From positions 1 to 64,000 of the forward strand of contig WBZZ01002979.1 of NCBI GenBank assembly GCA_019918135.1: DNA of 64,000 nucleotides. Reading direction: 5' to 3'. Shown one piece after another: positions 8,715 to 18,369 of this stretch. Source of the stretch: Paulinella micropora. Lineage: Eukaryota; Cercozoa; Imbricatea; Euglyphida; Paulinellidae. A program made the translations under genes and the position numbers. Positions within the stretch are counted from its first letter, which is position 1; every line of letters begins with the position of its first letter. The notes under the pieces are model-generated. The model saw nothing but the letters and a program-made list of their open reading frames with translations, was not told the DNA's origin and ran no database searches.

Positions 8715-9850
8715 GAGGTGTGCTTCCATGAGGGCGTGGTCACTTCGCCAAGCGAAGTAACGGCGCGAGCCCCACCAAGCATAAGAGGCAAGCCTAGAAC
8801 ACACACCGACTTTTGATCCGCGCAAGCTCAAGCTCACGCCCCACAGGGTCCACGCAAACAAACGAGAAAGGTGCGATTACCCCAGTAGCAACATAGAGCT
8901 GCCGAGCAAATAGCTGGTGAACATACATCTGAGAGCGCGAGAGAGAGACACGAATATGGGAAAGGGGTAAGGAGCATTACACAACAAGCACACTACAGAC
9001 AACGAGTCCAATCAGCAGCACCTGGTCTCGGCGTCGTCGGCCCGCGCCAGTACGAACGCGCCTGCTCCCACCTGGGCGGCGGAGGAGTGGGAGTTGCGCC
9101 AGCGCCTGATAAACTATGCACAGTTACAATCCGTACTCGTCACTCTCACGCTAGCAGCTACCTTGTCAGGGCGATCTGGCTCCGAAGTAGTAGGCGGCGG
9201 ATTTTCGATGTAGCTTCCTAGCCATTACCAGTGGGAAGCATTACATACCTGCAGTGAGTTGGTATTTGACAGACTAGTGAAGGGGGCGGTTTGTACGCAT
9301 TCCCGCTACCTCGTCCAGAACGACAAACAAGACGAGAGAGCCCAACGCGGCAATTATATACGCCCATAAGCTTTCTAAACGAGAGCAGACATGTTAGTTT
9401 GACGTGCTCACTACCCCCGGACTAGCGTTTGTACCTGAGGTGACAGCGGGATAAGTAAATTTGGGCTTAGGTCCATGCCCCACGTACAGAGCAAGGAGAA
9501 TGAAGAGACCAACGATACTACATAGCAAAACCAATAAAGCAAATACTAACACCTTTGTACAGAACCAGCAAATGACCGACCTGCAAGCAAATATAATGTG
9601 AAACGCACCAATGCGTCCCACCACCTAGCAGGATGGGCAGATGAGATCTACGACGGATTTGGTGTTTTGTCAAGGATAGTTCAACCGTGTCCTCCGACGT
9701 GACCAGCAAGCTCTCCTTCTTTTTATTGTCGTAGTCCATCCCTTTCTTCTCCTTGCACTTCTTGCAATTTTCTGGTTTTATCGTCCATCTCCTTATTTCT
9801 CCTGGGCCTATAAACGGCCCCCCAGAAAAAGAGTCGTTCGCTGCTTCCAC
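8300..9850 (-). CDS. Probable intron-containing multi-pass membrane protein locus
   Basis: No single long frame covers this stretch, yet strongly hydrophobic segments recur in different minus-strand frames. In order of transcription they are: a hydrophilic segment with CKKCKEKK (9850-9645); a membrane helix beginning SVICWFCTKVLVFALLV (9600-9450); a helix SLWAYIIAALGSLVLFVV (9373 downwards); a basic stretch followed by VLLIGLVVCSVLVV (ending at 8977); CMFTSYLLGSSMLLL (about 8930); and segments with MEAHLLVLGML and FSLMLLGLVPKAL (8729-8480). Many are preceded by pyrimidine-rich CAG or TAG. The join at 9375-9434 restores the frame exactly; other joins are unresolved, so this may be more than one gene. 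Confidence 0.45.
9375..9434 (-). other. Candidate 60-nt spliceosomal intron
   Basis: The donor is CAG/GTACAA, a branch-site-like AAACTAAC lies about 20 nt before the end, and the acceptor is CTCTCGTTTAG. Removing it joins one membrane helix to the next in frame through a Glu codon. Without removal the upstream frame stops within 20 codons. Confidence 0.6.
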
Positions 9851-10013
9851 TCCCCCCTGTCGCTTCTCTCTCCCCCCCTCCCCCTTCCTCCCCCTCTCCC
9901 TCTCCCTCCCCTCTCCCCTCTCCCGGCTGCCTCTGTTCTCTTTCTCGTACTAAAAAAAACACGATTTTTAATGTATTTGGCTATTTTTCAACTCTGCGGG
10001 GCGAGTACATTTT

Positions 10014-11111
10014 TTAAAACCACTGGTGGCATCTCCAAGCCATTGCCAATAACAGCACAATTATTGCGCAGTTTATGGCGTGTATCACCCGAAAGACGGT
10101 GGGCGTGCTATTTTCGTGCAAGGATGGCGATGCTGTCCAGAGCTGCGGCAGCAGCTTGTTGAGCTGCGTAACCACATCTTTCACTTGTGTCGAGGCCGTT
10201 GACATATTTTCGAGCAGGGCAATAAGTAGTTTCACCCTGTAGTAACCTAGCGATTTAAACCAAGCAAGCAGATTGCTGCCCGAGGCATTAAACTTTTGCA
10301 GCCATTCACCAGGAACATCCGCCGCCTGTAGCATTTGTTTTAGCTTGGGTTGTGAAATCGTGAGACTGCTAGAAGCTATTTCCTGCGAAGCCGGGACGAA
10401 TAAACCTTTATGTCCTGCAATCTGTAATGCTCTGTCTAACTCAATTGCAGCCTCGACCGCGCCTTTGGTCGCCAAGTACCTGGGTTGCTGCGTAATTAGC
10501 CAAGTTAGGACTCGCGACAAGAGCTGAGACTTGGTTTTGTTATCGGTATCAGAGGGGTGCGTTTCGCCTTGCGATCCACAGACCAAACCCTGTGCCATTG
10601 AATTTCTATCTCCGCGTCCAGCCGGACCTCCTGTAGGATAGGGCCAGTTGACACGCAACTTCGCGTAGCATTCAGCAGCGACCACTTCTCCTCGGAGATT
10701 GTACTTTGTCTCCTTGGTAAGCGACACATTTATTACGTCCTTTTGGTCCTCGAATTCCCAGTATTGCACTGCATACGTCGAAGCGCGCAGCTTCACCTCA
10801 TTTTGCCGTATGCCTTGTTTCAACCAGTCAAGTAATTGCTCTGGGTCCTCGGTGACCATTTTCTGTTCTATATGAGACTTTATATCAGGCACAAGACATG
10901 GCTTGGAGTGTTTCTCCTGGCTGTACGTCTTAGCCTTGATCGCTTGTCCAATCAAGGCTACTCCCTCCAACACGATGCTCGCAGCCACCATATACAGTGT
11001 AGTCTTTTCAGCAATTCGTGGCTTCTGCCAGGGGAACTTTTCTGAATCTGCATCATCGTCAAGCTCGTACCACGTCACCGTGACCTCCACATTATCGCTC
11101 TCGGTAGACAT
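10014..11111 (-). CDS. Two-pass membrane protein, unrecognised
   Basis: This is a clear 365-aa ORF with an ATG at 11111. A cytosolic acidic N terminus (about residues 1-36) is followed by a membrane helix near residues 38-58 (LYMVAASIVLEGVALIG). A long soluble part follows, with mixed charge and several amphipathic helices. A second helix lies at the extreme C terminus (CAIIVLLLAMAW, about residues 347-358), followed by only four or five residues. The hairpin topology would leave about 290 residues on one side of the membrane. No enzyme motif is visible. The fragment at 51306-51600 also ends in a membrane helix plus a charged tail, but I cannot show homology. Confidence 0.8.
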   Translation of the reverse strand: MSTESDNVEVTVTWYELDDDADSEKFPWQKPRIAEKTTLYMVAASIVLEGVALIGQAIKAKTYSQEKHSKPCLVPDIKSHIEQKMVTEDPEQLLDWLKQGIRQNEVKLRASTYAVQYWEFEDQKDVINVSLTKETKYNLRGEVVAAECYAKLRVNWPYPTGGPAGRGDRNSMAQGLVCGSQGETHPSDTDNKTKSQLLSRVLTWLITQQPRYLATKGAVEAAIELDRALQIAGHKGLFVPASQEIASSSLTISQPKLKQMLQAADVPGEWLQKFNASGSNLLAWFKSLGYYRVKLLIALLENMSTASTQVKDVVTQLNKLLPQLWTASPSLHENSTPTVFRVIHAINCAIIVLLLAMAWRCHQWF

Positions 11112-11471
11112 GCGATGATCAGGGCTTGTTTCTTGTGTGGGTCACACAGAATAGACTTTTGGGGTATAACGCTATTTTTCTTTAAAGTATCTGTGAGTGT
11201 GTGTGTACAGAAAAAAAAGGGGGGGGGGCGAGCACAGACCTCCCCGCACACAACCCCCCCCCCCCAACCAACCACCTCTCCCCCCCCCTTCTTCCACTCC
11301 CAGACTCTGCCGCGTCGGGAAGGGGGGGGGCGGCAGAGACAGCGTGACGTGGTTGCCTTAGGCTAACCATGTCTGACGACGCAGCCACTGAGGTCCAGGC
11401 TTTCTAGGATCGTGCTGAGGTCCCGCCGGCCGGACAGGAGATCAGCATCATTAAATATCAGTGCGACAAAT

Positions 11472-11960
11472 CTATCGTCGACGAAATCGCAGCCGTGCCA
11501 AACTCTGCTGCATTTCCAGGTCTTCTACGTTCAATTCGCTTATGTCCCACAGCCGGCGCCCGATCCGATTGCGACGTTTGAAAGCACGGGTCTCTAGCGT
11601 GTATTCGAGCCTGAGCCCTCTGTCTTTGACTTCGTCGGACCACCCCGTTGAGGGTAAGCTTGGTTTTAGAGCCGTGGTGCAAGCCACGCAGTCCACCAGA
11701 CTCAGCTGTTTGGGCGGGCCTCCAAGCATCAAGGTGACTTCTTGGCAGTCAGCCAGCATTAGGCATCCTTCGCTGTGGCGCGGCAGCTCGTAAGAACCCC
11801 CGCGCAGTCCTTGCAGCTCCAGGCTGCGCGCCAGTGGATAGGCAAGCCATGCTAGGCTTTGGCAAACGGATCGGCTCTTTTCCTCAAAGAGTTCTTCCTT
11901 GCCGAGGCGCAGTTGTAAATCAAACTTGCCTTTGTGCGGCCCCGGCTTGCCTGCGCTCAT
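11472..11960 (-). CDS. Hypothetical 162-aa protein
   Basis: The ORF runs from ATG at 11960 to TAG at 11472. The protein is soluble, with a basic N terminus, a Cys-containing middle (LVDCVACTT) and an Arg-rich C-terminal third that includes an RRNRIGRRL stretch. There are no membrane segments and I recognise no domain. It is divergent from the F-box/LRR-like gene at 12614, with about 650 bases of shared upstream DNA. Confidence 0.62.
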   Translation of the reverse strand: MSAGKPGPHKGKFDLQLRLGKEELFEEKSRSVCQSLAWLAYPLARSLELQGLRGGSYELPRHSEGCLMLADCQEVTLMLGGPPKQLSLVDCVACTTALKPSLPSTGWSDEVKDRGLRLEYTLETRAFKRRNRIGRRLWDISELNVEDLEMQQSLARLRFRRR

Positions 11961-12196
11961 TGGCGCCTAAATGGAATAAATCAGATCGAGACCTCTAGTG
12001 GCTCTTACTTGGGGTCGGTCTAGTCCCGCCAATGGCAGTGCTCTCGTCGTCGTGATGGCGCTTTCTTTTCTGCCAGCGCGCTTGCTCGCGGGAGGGGCTG
12101 GCCCCCGACTCTAGGTCAGCACCGCCCATCAGCAGCTCCCAGAGATGGCGTGCTCTCATGGTTGGATTATCTCTTTGATCTTAAAGGCAGATCGTG

Positions 12197-12198
<2 letters not shown>

Positions 12199-12243
<45 letters not shown>
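12199..12243. repeat. (CT)n microsatellite
   Basis: An uninterrupted run of about 20 TC dinucleotides, joined to a minus-strand repeat E. Confidence 0.95.
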
Positions 12244-12246
<3 letters not shown>

Positions 12247-12310
12247 TTTTCAGTGCCAAGTGTAAGGCCGTCGAGATTTAAAAAAAAAGATTTCGCACTT
12301 TCTTGGCGCC
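12240..12310 (-). repeat. Repeat E, minus-strand copy
   Basis: It reads tcagtgccaagtgtaaggcc, then tcgagattta, an A/T spacer and cactttcttggcgcc. A GAGCCCCC palindrome follows at 12414-12443. Confidence 0.7.
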
Positions 12311-12413
12311 CCCCCCCTCCTACAGGGGGAGCAAGAATAGGTAAACTTTTTTGGAGCCCATGTAGGGAGGGGGGCGCCCCCCCCCCTTTCTTTCTCTTCC
12401 CTCCACCTGGGCC

Positions 12414-12443
12414 TTTGAGCCCCCTGAGCCCGGGGGGCTCAAA
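12414..12443. repeat. GAGCCCCC palindrome
   Basis: TTTGAGCCCCC pairs with GGGGGGCTCAAA. It is nearly identical to 2038-2065. Confidence 0.6.
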
Positions 12444-12613
12444 GAACATGGGAAGGGCGGAGAAGCTACAAAAATAAATAAATAAATACATGAAACGCCT
12501 TCACTGAGCCCCTCCCCCCTTTTCTTGTGACGCGTGGCCGGTTGGTATACTACCAAGAATTTCAATCCAGCTTTGTCTAGTCTAAGAAAATTAACATTTC
12601 ATTAGGGAGGAAG

Positions 12614-14920
12614 ATGCGCCCGCGCAAGCGCCAGTGCACTGTTGCCCCTAGCGCCCTCAACGATTGGCAAGAAGTCTTCTTCTCGCACGGAGCAGGGCTG
12701 CTGGCGCAACAGGACCTGGTGTCTCTGCTGCGGACATCAAAAGCCTGGAAACAGCAGCTAGATGTGTACCTCCTTCCTCAGTTGTGGCTGGCCCTAGCCC
12801 TCAACGACGCAACTTCTACAGTCGACCTGCCCGAGAACGTCTTAGCAGCTGCCGAGGAGCTGGTTGTTTACCCCCAGCTCTGCACGTCACTCACGCTCAA
12901 CTATAGCCGAAACAGTCTGCCCATACAGGTTCCTATTCTCCCGCGGAAGCGGCGCTTGTTGCAGCTAGCTCTTCGCTGGTTTTGCCACGTCACGCACCTG
13001 TTCCTGGAGTGTGACGCGTACGCGGCCGCCGAGCTTTTGGGGGCTTGGACAGAATGTGGCGCGAGCCAGCTGGTGGCCTTATCCCTCACGCTCGAAAATG
13101 AGTATGAGCCAGAAGAGTTTGAATTCGATATCAGGCAGCCGCTTGAAGAGGCGCTACGCCACAGCCTGTCTGGTGTACAAGAACTGCGCCTAGAGTCGAT
13201 GTACCTTGGGCCGCGCGGAGTGAGCGCGCTGTGGCCGCAATCGGGCCCCGTGCCGCCGTTGCGGTGCCTGCAACTAGTCGACTGCGGCAGCCCTCGGTTG
13301 TGGGGCGGGGGCTTTGAACTGTTGGCCCCGACGCTCGAGGTGTGCGAAGTTTTAGGGAGTTCCGAGGCCACCCGCTACGTCAAGGACGCGGAGGACGGCC
13401 TGGTGCTACCTGTAGGGCCGCGGCCGGTACGTTGGCCGCGGCTGCGGCGCGTGGTTGCGGGATGTGGCATGCAACCACAAAACCTGATTGAGGTGATGCA
13501 AAAGCTCGCAACCGAGGAGGACGCGGGCGGGCTCGACTGGGACCGTGCCTGCACCCCGGCGCTACAATCCTATGTCCTCAATCTGAGCGTTTGTATGAAC
13601 ACGACATCCCAGCGCCTGAACTTTGAATACACCGGGCGATGGGAGCGCGGCGCCCTGGAGAAGCTGCACCGGGCGCTCCTGCCTCTTGGTGGCGCTTCAC
13701 CTTCTTTTTTAGAGCTACGGCTGCACGAGCTCGATCTGTGGGACCAGCCGAGCGCCGCCGACCTGGACGCCCTGCGGCTGCTGGCGCCCGTGCACCTGAC
13801 GCTGGTTGACCGCGGCCCGCCCTGGCACTCGCAGGACTGGCCGGCCGGCGCCGTGCTGGCGCAGCTCTGGGGCAGCAAATCTCCGCCGACGCTGAGACTC
13901 ACGCTGGCTCTGCGGCCCCCGCCGGGGCCCGCGGTCGCAGATGACGTGCACCACCAGCACTTGTTGGCCTGGGGACAGTCGTACCAGCGCCTGTTCGCGG
14001 GGCCGCGCCCGGGCGCGCTCGGCTGCCAAGAGTTTTCTTTCTACAGCTTTAGGCTCCAGAGCTACCTGCCGGGGCAAGTGCAAAGTCATTTGCCCGGGCT
14101 TTTTGAACTGCAGCGCCTAGTCTGGCACGGGCTGTGCTCCCTGGGCGTGCCGCTTCATTGCGGACGTTTCTGGTTGCCTGACGTGGCCTCCCCTAATGAG
14201 AGCGGAGTGCCCCCACTCTTGTGGCCGCCGCGCGGGCCCGCGCTGCCCGCTCAAGGGCTGCGGGGCGAGTTTTCGATCTTGCGTTGCTTTAAGTCGCCAC
14301 AGGGTGAAGTGGCATATTGCGTCAAGGACTTCCGGCTCTGGCTAAGCGCTGCCAGGGCTCGGCGGGCGATGGCCGCAATACGAGCCAACGTCGGCCGCGC
14401 CGCCCCGCCTGAGTTGTCGCCCGAGCTCTGGACATTCTTGGTCTGCTCTGGCACGTTGGGCGACGCGGTGCGTTCCGAGCGGCCACTTTCAATCCTCAGC
14501 AATAGGCAGTGCCCGTTTGACTTGTGGCCCTACGCGCGCCCGTGGTTCCAGGGCAACGACACGCGGCGCGAGCTGGCTGGCTACGTGGCCAGGCTATTTG
14601 ATCGCGTCGAGGCGGCCGCCTACAAGGGTTCCGTACACCCCCCGTGGAACAAGCTGGTCCTGGAGCTCAAAGAAACCCTGGCGGCTCTCAGGCGCGACCC
14701 ATACAGCCAAAATCCGTTGAGTGAAATTTCCGGCTATGTACTTCAAGATACGGAACCCCCGCGTCGTTTGGGTATCTTGTGCCAAGAGCTGGCCCTCCGC
14801 GTGGACCTGGGCTTGTCAACACGCTATAGCTACGCTTGTTGGAAGGAGATGCGCTCGCAGCTGCTGGCTCCTTTAGTAGAAATGACAAGGGCAGAAGCCA
14901 CCCTCAACCTGGGTGCTTAA
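12614..14920 (+). CDS. Large F-box/LRR-like protein
   Basis: The ORF has 768 residues from the ATG at 12614. Residues about 15-60 fit an F-box-like layout: a Leu-rich helix with LLAQQDLVSLLRTSKAW, then YLLPQLWLAL in place of the usual W-x-x-L ending. The rest is Leu-rich with irregular LRR-like units (for example LRCLQLVDCGSP and LRLHELDLW), much less regular than in the gene at 59161. F-box proteins recruit substrates to SCF ubiquitin ligases, and viral ones can redirect the host ligase. That role is inference from the family. A short basic stretch near the start (RPRKRQ) could be a nuclear signal. The whole ORF is intact. Confidence 0.82.
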   Translation: MRPRKRQCTVAPSALNDWQEVFFSHGAGLLAQQDLVSLLRTSKAWKQQLDVYLLPQLWLALALNDATSTVDLPENVLAAAEELVVYPQLCTSLTLNYSRNSLPIQVPILPRKRRLLQLALRWFCHVTHLFLECDAYAAAELLGAWTECGASQLVALSLTLENEYEPEEFEFDIRQPLEEALRHSLSGVQELRLESMYLGPRGVSALWPQSGPVPPLRCLQLVDCGSPRLWGGGFELLAPTLEVCEVLGSSEATRYVKDAEDGLVLPVGPRPVRWPRLRRVVAGCGMQPQNLIEVMQKLATEEDAGGLDWDRACTPALQSYVLNLSVCMNTTSQRLNFEYTGRWERGALEKLHRALLPLGGASPSFLELRLHELDLWDQPSAADLDALRLLAPVHLTLVDRGPPWHSQDWPAGAVLAQLWGSKSPPTLRLTLALRPPPGPAVADDVHHQHLLAWGQSYQRLFAGPRPGALGCQEFSFYSFRLQSYLPGQVQSHLPGLFELQRLVWHGLCSLGVPLHCGRFWLPDVASPNESGVPPLLWPPRGPALPAQGLRGEFSILRCFKSPQGEVAYCVKDFRLWLSAARARRAMAAIRANVGRAAPPELSPELWTFLVCSGTLGDAVRSERPLSILSNRQCPFDLWPYARPWFQGNDTRRELAGYVARLFDRVEAAAYKGSVHPPWNKLVLELKETLAALRRDPYSQNPLSEISGYVLQDTEPPRRLGILCQELALRVDLGLSTRYSYACWKEMRSQLLAPLVEMTRAEATLNLGA

Positions 14921-14989
14921 ACAGATTTTTTGTAGGGTGATTTGCGCGTGTCTAAATCATTACTTTATTTGTTTTTCGTTGACTTCTCG

Positions 14990-15140
14990 ACCTTATCCAG
15001 AACAGCACGATTTAGCGCCAAATGAACAGGCCGTCCCGGTTGCTGCCGGGTCTGCGGGAAATCGGATGTTTTCTCGCGGAAGAAAAACCGCGCACCATTT
15101 TTTTTATTGCGCAAATGACAAGTTTTCAAATCCCTCCTTC
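14990..15140 (-). repeat. Repeat C, copy 2
   Basis: It holds gatttagcgccaaatgaaca, a tctcgcggaagaaaaacc block and gcgcaaatgacaagtttt. Confidence 0.72.
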
Positions 15141-15389
15141 CCTCCCCCTTTCGAAGGGGAGCGGGAGGAGAAGGGAAGAGGGGGGAAAGAACGGGAAAGG
15201 GGAAAGAACGGGGAGTAAGGAGAGCGGGGGCGAGAAAAGGATAGGGGGGGACAGGGAGAGGGAGAGATCGGGGCGGGAGGCGGTGGCGTCTTGAAGTGGA
15301 CTTTTTTCTTTCTCTCGTTTCTCGAAATAAACTTGGCGCCAAATTGTCTTGTGTGTGTTTTCCCGGAAATCTAGGAAGCACTACCTTTT

Positions 15390-15545
15390 CCGACCTTATC
15401 CGGAACAGCTCAATTTAGCACCAAATTAACCAGCTGTTCCGGCTTCCGTGGGCCTGGGGGGTGGGGCGGATGTTTTCCCGCGAAAAGAAACGGCGCGCCA
15501 TTTTTTTTGCTTGCGCAAATGACAAGTTTTTATATCTCTCCCCTC
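15390..15545 (-). repeat. Repeat C, copy 3
   Basis: A near-duplicate of 14990-15140. Between and after these copies lie tandem gaaagaacgggg-type purine repeats and two further ggcgccaaat sites (15336, 15764). Confidence 0.72.
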
Positions 15546-15784
15546 CCCTCCCCCTTTCGGAAGGGGGGCGGGAGGAGAAGGGGAGAGGGGGGAAAGAACG
15601 GAGAAGGGGAAAGAGCGGGGAGTAAGGAGAGGGGGGAGTAAGGAGAACGGGGAGTAAGGAGCGGGGGCGAGAAAGGGGGAGGAAAGGGGAGAGAACTGGG
15701 GAGGGGGGGGGCGGCGTCGTCGTTTTGCGCAAAGTGAAATTTTTTCTTTGCTTACATTAAATTTGGCGCCAAATTTTCCTGAGT

Positions 15785-16129
15785 GTGTGTTTTCCCGGGA
15801 AACCTATTTCTCCCCCCCCCCTTTCTGGTGACGGGCGCAAGCTAATAGACTCGGTCCAGCGCAGGCATGACCCCCGGCAGGAGTATAGTCGTGGTGCACG
15901 GAGTGTCGAGTGGCGCCTTGTTTTATTTGGACACAGGACGCCTGCCTACGCCCGCCTGCTTGGGGACAACTTGAGTTTGCAGGCTCAGTCCGAGCGGGAG
16001 AGGCGCTCTCTGGAACTCCAGAAACGCCGCGAGGATTTGACTCTTGTGCAAAAAGGATTTGCAAGCGCTCGAACTGAAGCTTCGCCAGGGATTTGCACGA
16101 GGCGCGTCGGGCAGATTGCCTCTACCTGA
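15785..16129 (+). CDS. Doubtful small ORF with a charged helix
   Basis: There are 114 codons from an ATG inside repeat-like DNA. Only the part from about 15840 looks protein-like; it contains SERERRSLELQKRREDL, a probable coiled coil. It may be a fragment of a coiled-coil gene joined to a repeat. No family is recognised. Confidence 0.22.
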   Translation: MCFPGKPISPPPLSGDGRKLIDSVQRRHDPRQEYSRGARSVEWRLVLFGHRTPAYARLLGDNLSLQAQSERERRSLELQKRREDLTLVQKGFASARTEASPGICTRRVGQIAST

Positions 16130-16194
16130 GGGAGAAAAGGGAGCTCAGTGAAGGGCATGCCCCCCCCCCAGGTCCTCACTGACTTTGGGTTTTG

Positions 16195-16360
16195 GGTTTT
16201 TATTAAAGTTTTAATTTCTAGTAAACTTTCAAAGATCTAAACTCAACTCCACGCAATTTGAGCGTTCTCAGCCCGGCTTCTTGTATTAAGTGGTTTTCCA
16301 AAGAAAAAATGCCCTGGCAGAGAGGCGCGCAGGGGGAGCCGCGGTCCCCTACAGAATCCG
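16195..16360 (+). repeat. Repeat H, copy 1
   Basis: This block of about 165 bp contains actttcaaagatctaaactc and cttcttgtattaagtggttt. It matches 20078-20240. Both copies lie just beyond the 3' end of a minus-strand gene. Confidence 0.85.
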
Positions 16361-16425
16361 CAAAGTGGCTATTCGGGGACCTGCAAGCGGCAAGGGGCTC
16401 TGCTAATACAAATTTTCAGCACGGG
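16358..16425 (+). pseudogene. Fanzor relic 2 (short fragment)
   Basis: It encodes a degraded form of the EVAIRDLQAARASAI segment (here KWLFGDLQAARGSAN). At DNA level it contains ggggacctgcaagcggcaag, closely matching relic 1. It abuts repeat H. Confidence 0.75.
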
Positions 16426-16472
16426 CTGCCCCCCCTGCCACTAAGCAAAGAAAAAGCAGGAAGGATTGTTTA

Positions 16473-17723
16473 TTAGTCCTGTGGTACGAAAGGGTCCGCT
16501 TGCCACCAGCCCGCTAGCGCGGGCTGGATGGGGGGGGGGGGGGGTTCGGGGGGCCTGCCCCCCGGATCTGGCGGCGTTGGCTCGGGCACGACTTGGTTGA
16601 GAAAGTCAAGGGCGCTTCTAAAATCTACGACGCTTTCGTAGACTCGGCGTCCTTTGCTGTCGACAACTCCAAAGTACCTGTCGTGAGCTAGCCCGCGCAC
16701 GCGCAGAGTAAAATAAACAATCTGGCGTCGTCCCCAATGCACAAGCCGACAAAAGTCGGGGCCCCGGTTGCTGTCGCTGCTGCTACTGCTGCTACTGCTG
16801 CCGTTTCCGCCGCTGCTGGCAATTGTGTGGCTACCGCTTGGCAGCGTGCAGAGACTGAGCCTGCCTGTGAAAGCTTGCAGATCTGAGTTGGCCTGTTTCA
16901 GTCGCTCAATCTCTAGTCGCAGAGCCGCCAGCTCCGGCTTCCCGTCTTCGCGTTTGGACTCAACCTCACGCACTCGCTTCTGCAACTGCTCGCATTTGCT
17001 GCGCCACTCCTCGCACTCGTTTTGGGTCTTCTCGCCCGCATGCTGGCAGGCCTGCAGCTGACGCTGCGCCGCTAGCGCCGCCTGCTCCAGTTCGTTCTCT
17101 GCGCCGGCCTTCCCCCGAGCTAGCTGCGCCGCTTCTTCGCGCAGTTTTGCCACGCTGGCTTGCAGCTGCGCAAGCTCTTGTTGCCAACGCAGCTCCTGCC
17201 CTACAAGCCTAAGATTGGAGTCTACCTCCTGCTGCAATCGCAAGCGCAGCGCTTCGTTTTTTTGGCGCAGCTCGGAGTTCGAGGCAGAGCTTTCTTGCAA
17301 GCGTACGTTTTCTGCCACCAGAACCTCGTTCCGCCGCTGTAGCCCCGCCGCCGCCGCCGAGCAGTCAGACAGTTCCCGCGCAAGTTCCTCGAGCTTGGCC
17401 TCTAGGGCGGATTTGGCAACGGACAGCGCCTCCATGTCTGCGCTCTGTTCAGTTAGGTGCTGAACCTTTTGAGCTAGTCGCGAATTGGCTGCCAGCAGCT
17501 CTGCCTGCCTCGTCCTGAGCGCTGCGTTTTCCTGGCGAAGAACCTCGCATGCCCGCTGGCTCGAAAGCCGCTCCTGCTCCAACCTTTCGCGAACCAAGTC
17601 TTGGCTACCGAGCGCCACTTTTCTGAGGAGCTCAGTGCTGGCAGCCAGGTTCTCATGCACGAACGCGTTGGCCCGCTGCAAGTCAGGCACGGGCGGCGCA
17701 TGGCCTGCCTCTTCTAGCATCAT
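16473..17723 (-). CDS. Long coiled-coil protein with a small C-terminal domain
   Basis: I used the ATG at 17723 (two in tandem, MMLEEAGH); the longer frame starts at TTG. The protein has about 416 residues. Residues about 20-270 are heptad-rich, with continuous Glu, Gln, Leu and Ala and only a few Cys, typical of a parallel coiled coil of tropomyosin or intermediate-filament style. A Ser-rich linker follows (about 290-310). A compact domain of about 60 residues comes next, with IVYFTLRVRGLAHDRYFGVV and a following helix. The end is Pro-rich. The likely role is structural or scaffolding. The stop codon overlaps TAATAAA, a poly(A)-like signal. Confidence 0.85.
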   Translation of the reverse strand: MMLEEAGHAPPVPDLQRANAFVHENLAASTELLRKVALGSQDLVRERLEQERLSSQRACEVLRQENAALRTRQAELLAANSRLAQKVQHLTEQSADMEALSVAKSALEAKLEELARELSDCSAAAAGLQRRNEVLVAENVRLQESSASNSELRQKNEALRLRLQQEVDSNLRLVGQELRWQQELAQLQASVAKLREEAAQLARGKAGAENELEQAALAAQRQLQACQHAGEKTQNECEEWRSKCEQLQKRVREVESKREDGKPELAALRLEIERLKQANSDLQAFTGRLSLCTLPSGSHTIASSGGNGSSSSSSSSDSNRGPDFCRLVHWGRRQIVYFTLRVRGLAHDRYFGVVDSKGRRVYESVVDFRSALDFLNQVVPEPTPPDPGGRPPEPPPPPIQPALAGWWQADPFVPQD

Positions 17724-17856
17724 TACTCTTTTACCTTGCCCAACAAGGCACAAATAAACCTGTCACGGAGCGCGCCAAGAAAGTGTAAGATTTTTTTTTA
17801 CTCCCCCCTCCCCATTACGTTGCACATCTTTCCCGTTCCCCGCCCCCGGCCTCTCC

Positions 17857-17990
17857 CGAGGGGAAGGGTGCCCAAAAAAATTGTTTGATAGGTGGAGCAC
17901 AATTCTGACGCACCTCCCTTTTCCCGGGAAATATGCACACACGCGCATTTAGCAACAAATTTCACACAAGAACAAAGAGAAAGAAGAAAA
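17857..17990 (+). repeat. Repeat B, copy 2
   Basis: It matches 918-1045 almost base for base, including the following sequence up to repeat A. The B-A pair therefore moved or was duplicated as a unit. Confidence 0.82.
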
Positions 17991-18080
17991 ATCCTGTCCG
18001 CGCAAATCTAGGGCGACAAGCCCAAAACCACTCTAGTTTAAAACGTCTTTTAATTAAAACTCAGATCGGATTGAAATCTT

Positions 18081-18200
18081 GCGCGGATGAAAGGTCGGTG
18101 GTCTATGTACCAGGTGGACAAGTGCCTCACGACCCCCGACGGCGTCCTGTCCATGCCATGGCTCGGCCATCGTGCGCAAGGTCAAAAAAATATGAAGAAT
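18081..18200 (+). repeat. Repeat A, copy 2
   Basis: It has the ggtggtctatgta core, then cgacggcgtcctgtccatgc, and ends in the aatatgaa block. The decayed HNH gene follows within 200 bases. Confidence 0.8.
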
Positions 18201-18369
18201 ATGAAAAGAGTAAATAATTTTTTTCCCCGAAAACCAAAGCAACAGGCGGGGGGGAGGGGGAGAAGGAGAGGAAGGGGGGGAAGAAGGGGGAGTGCTCTCC
18301 TGCCCCCCCTTCGTCCCTCTGTTCCCCCTGTCCCCTGCTCCTTCCCCCCCTCTCTCGTCCCTTGTTTGC

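Noticed and set aside
10273..11118. Plus-strand frames opposite the membrane protein
   Set aside because: They are short antisense shadows of the 365-aa ORF.
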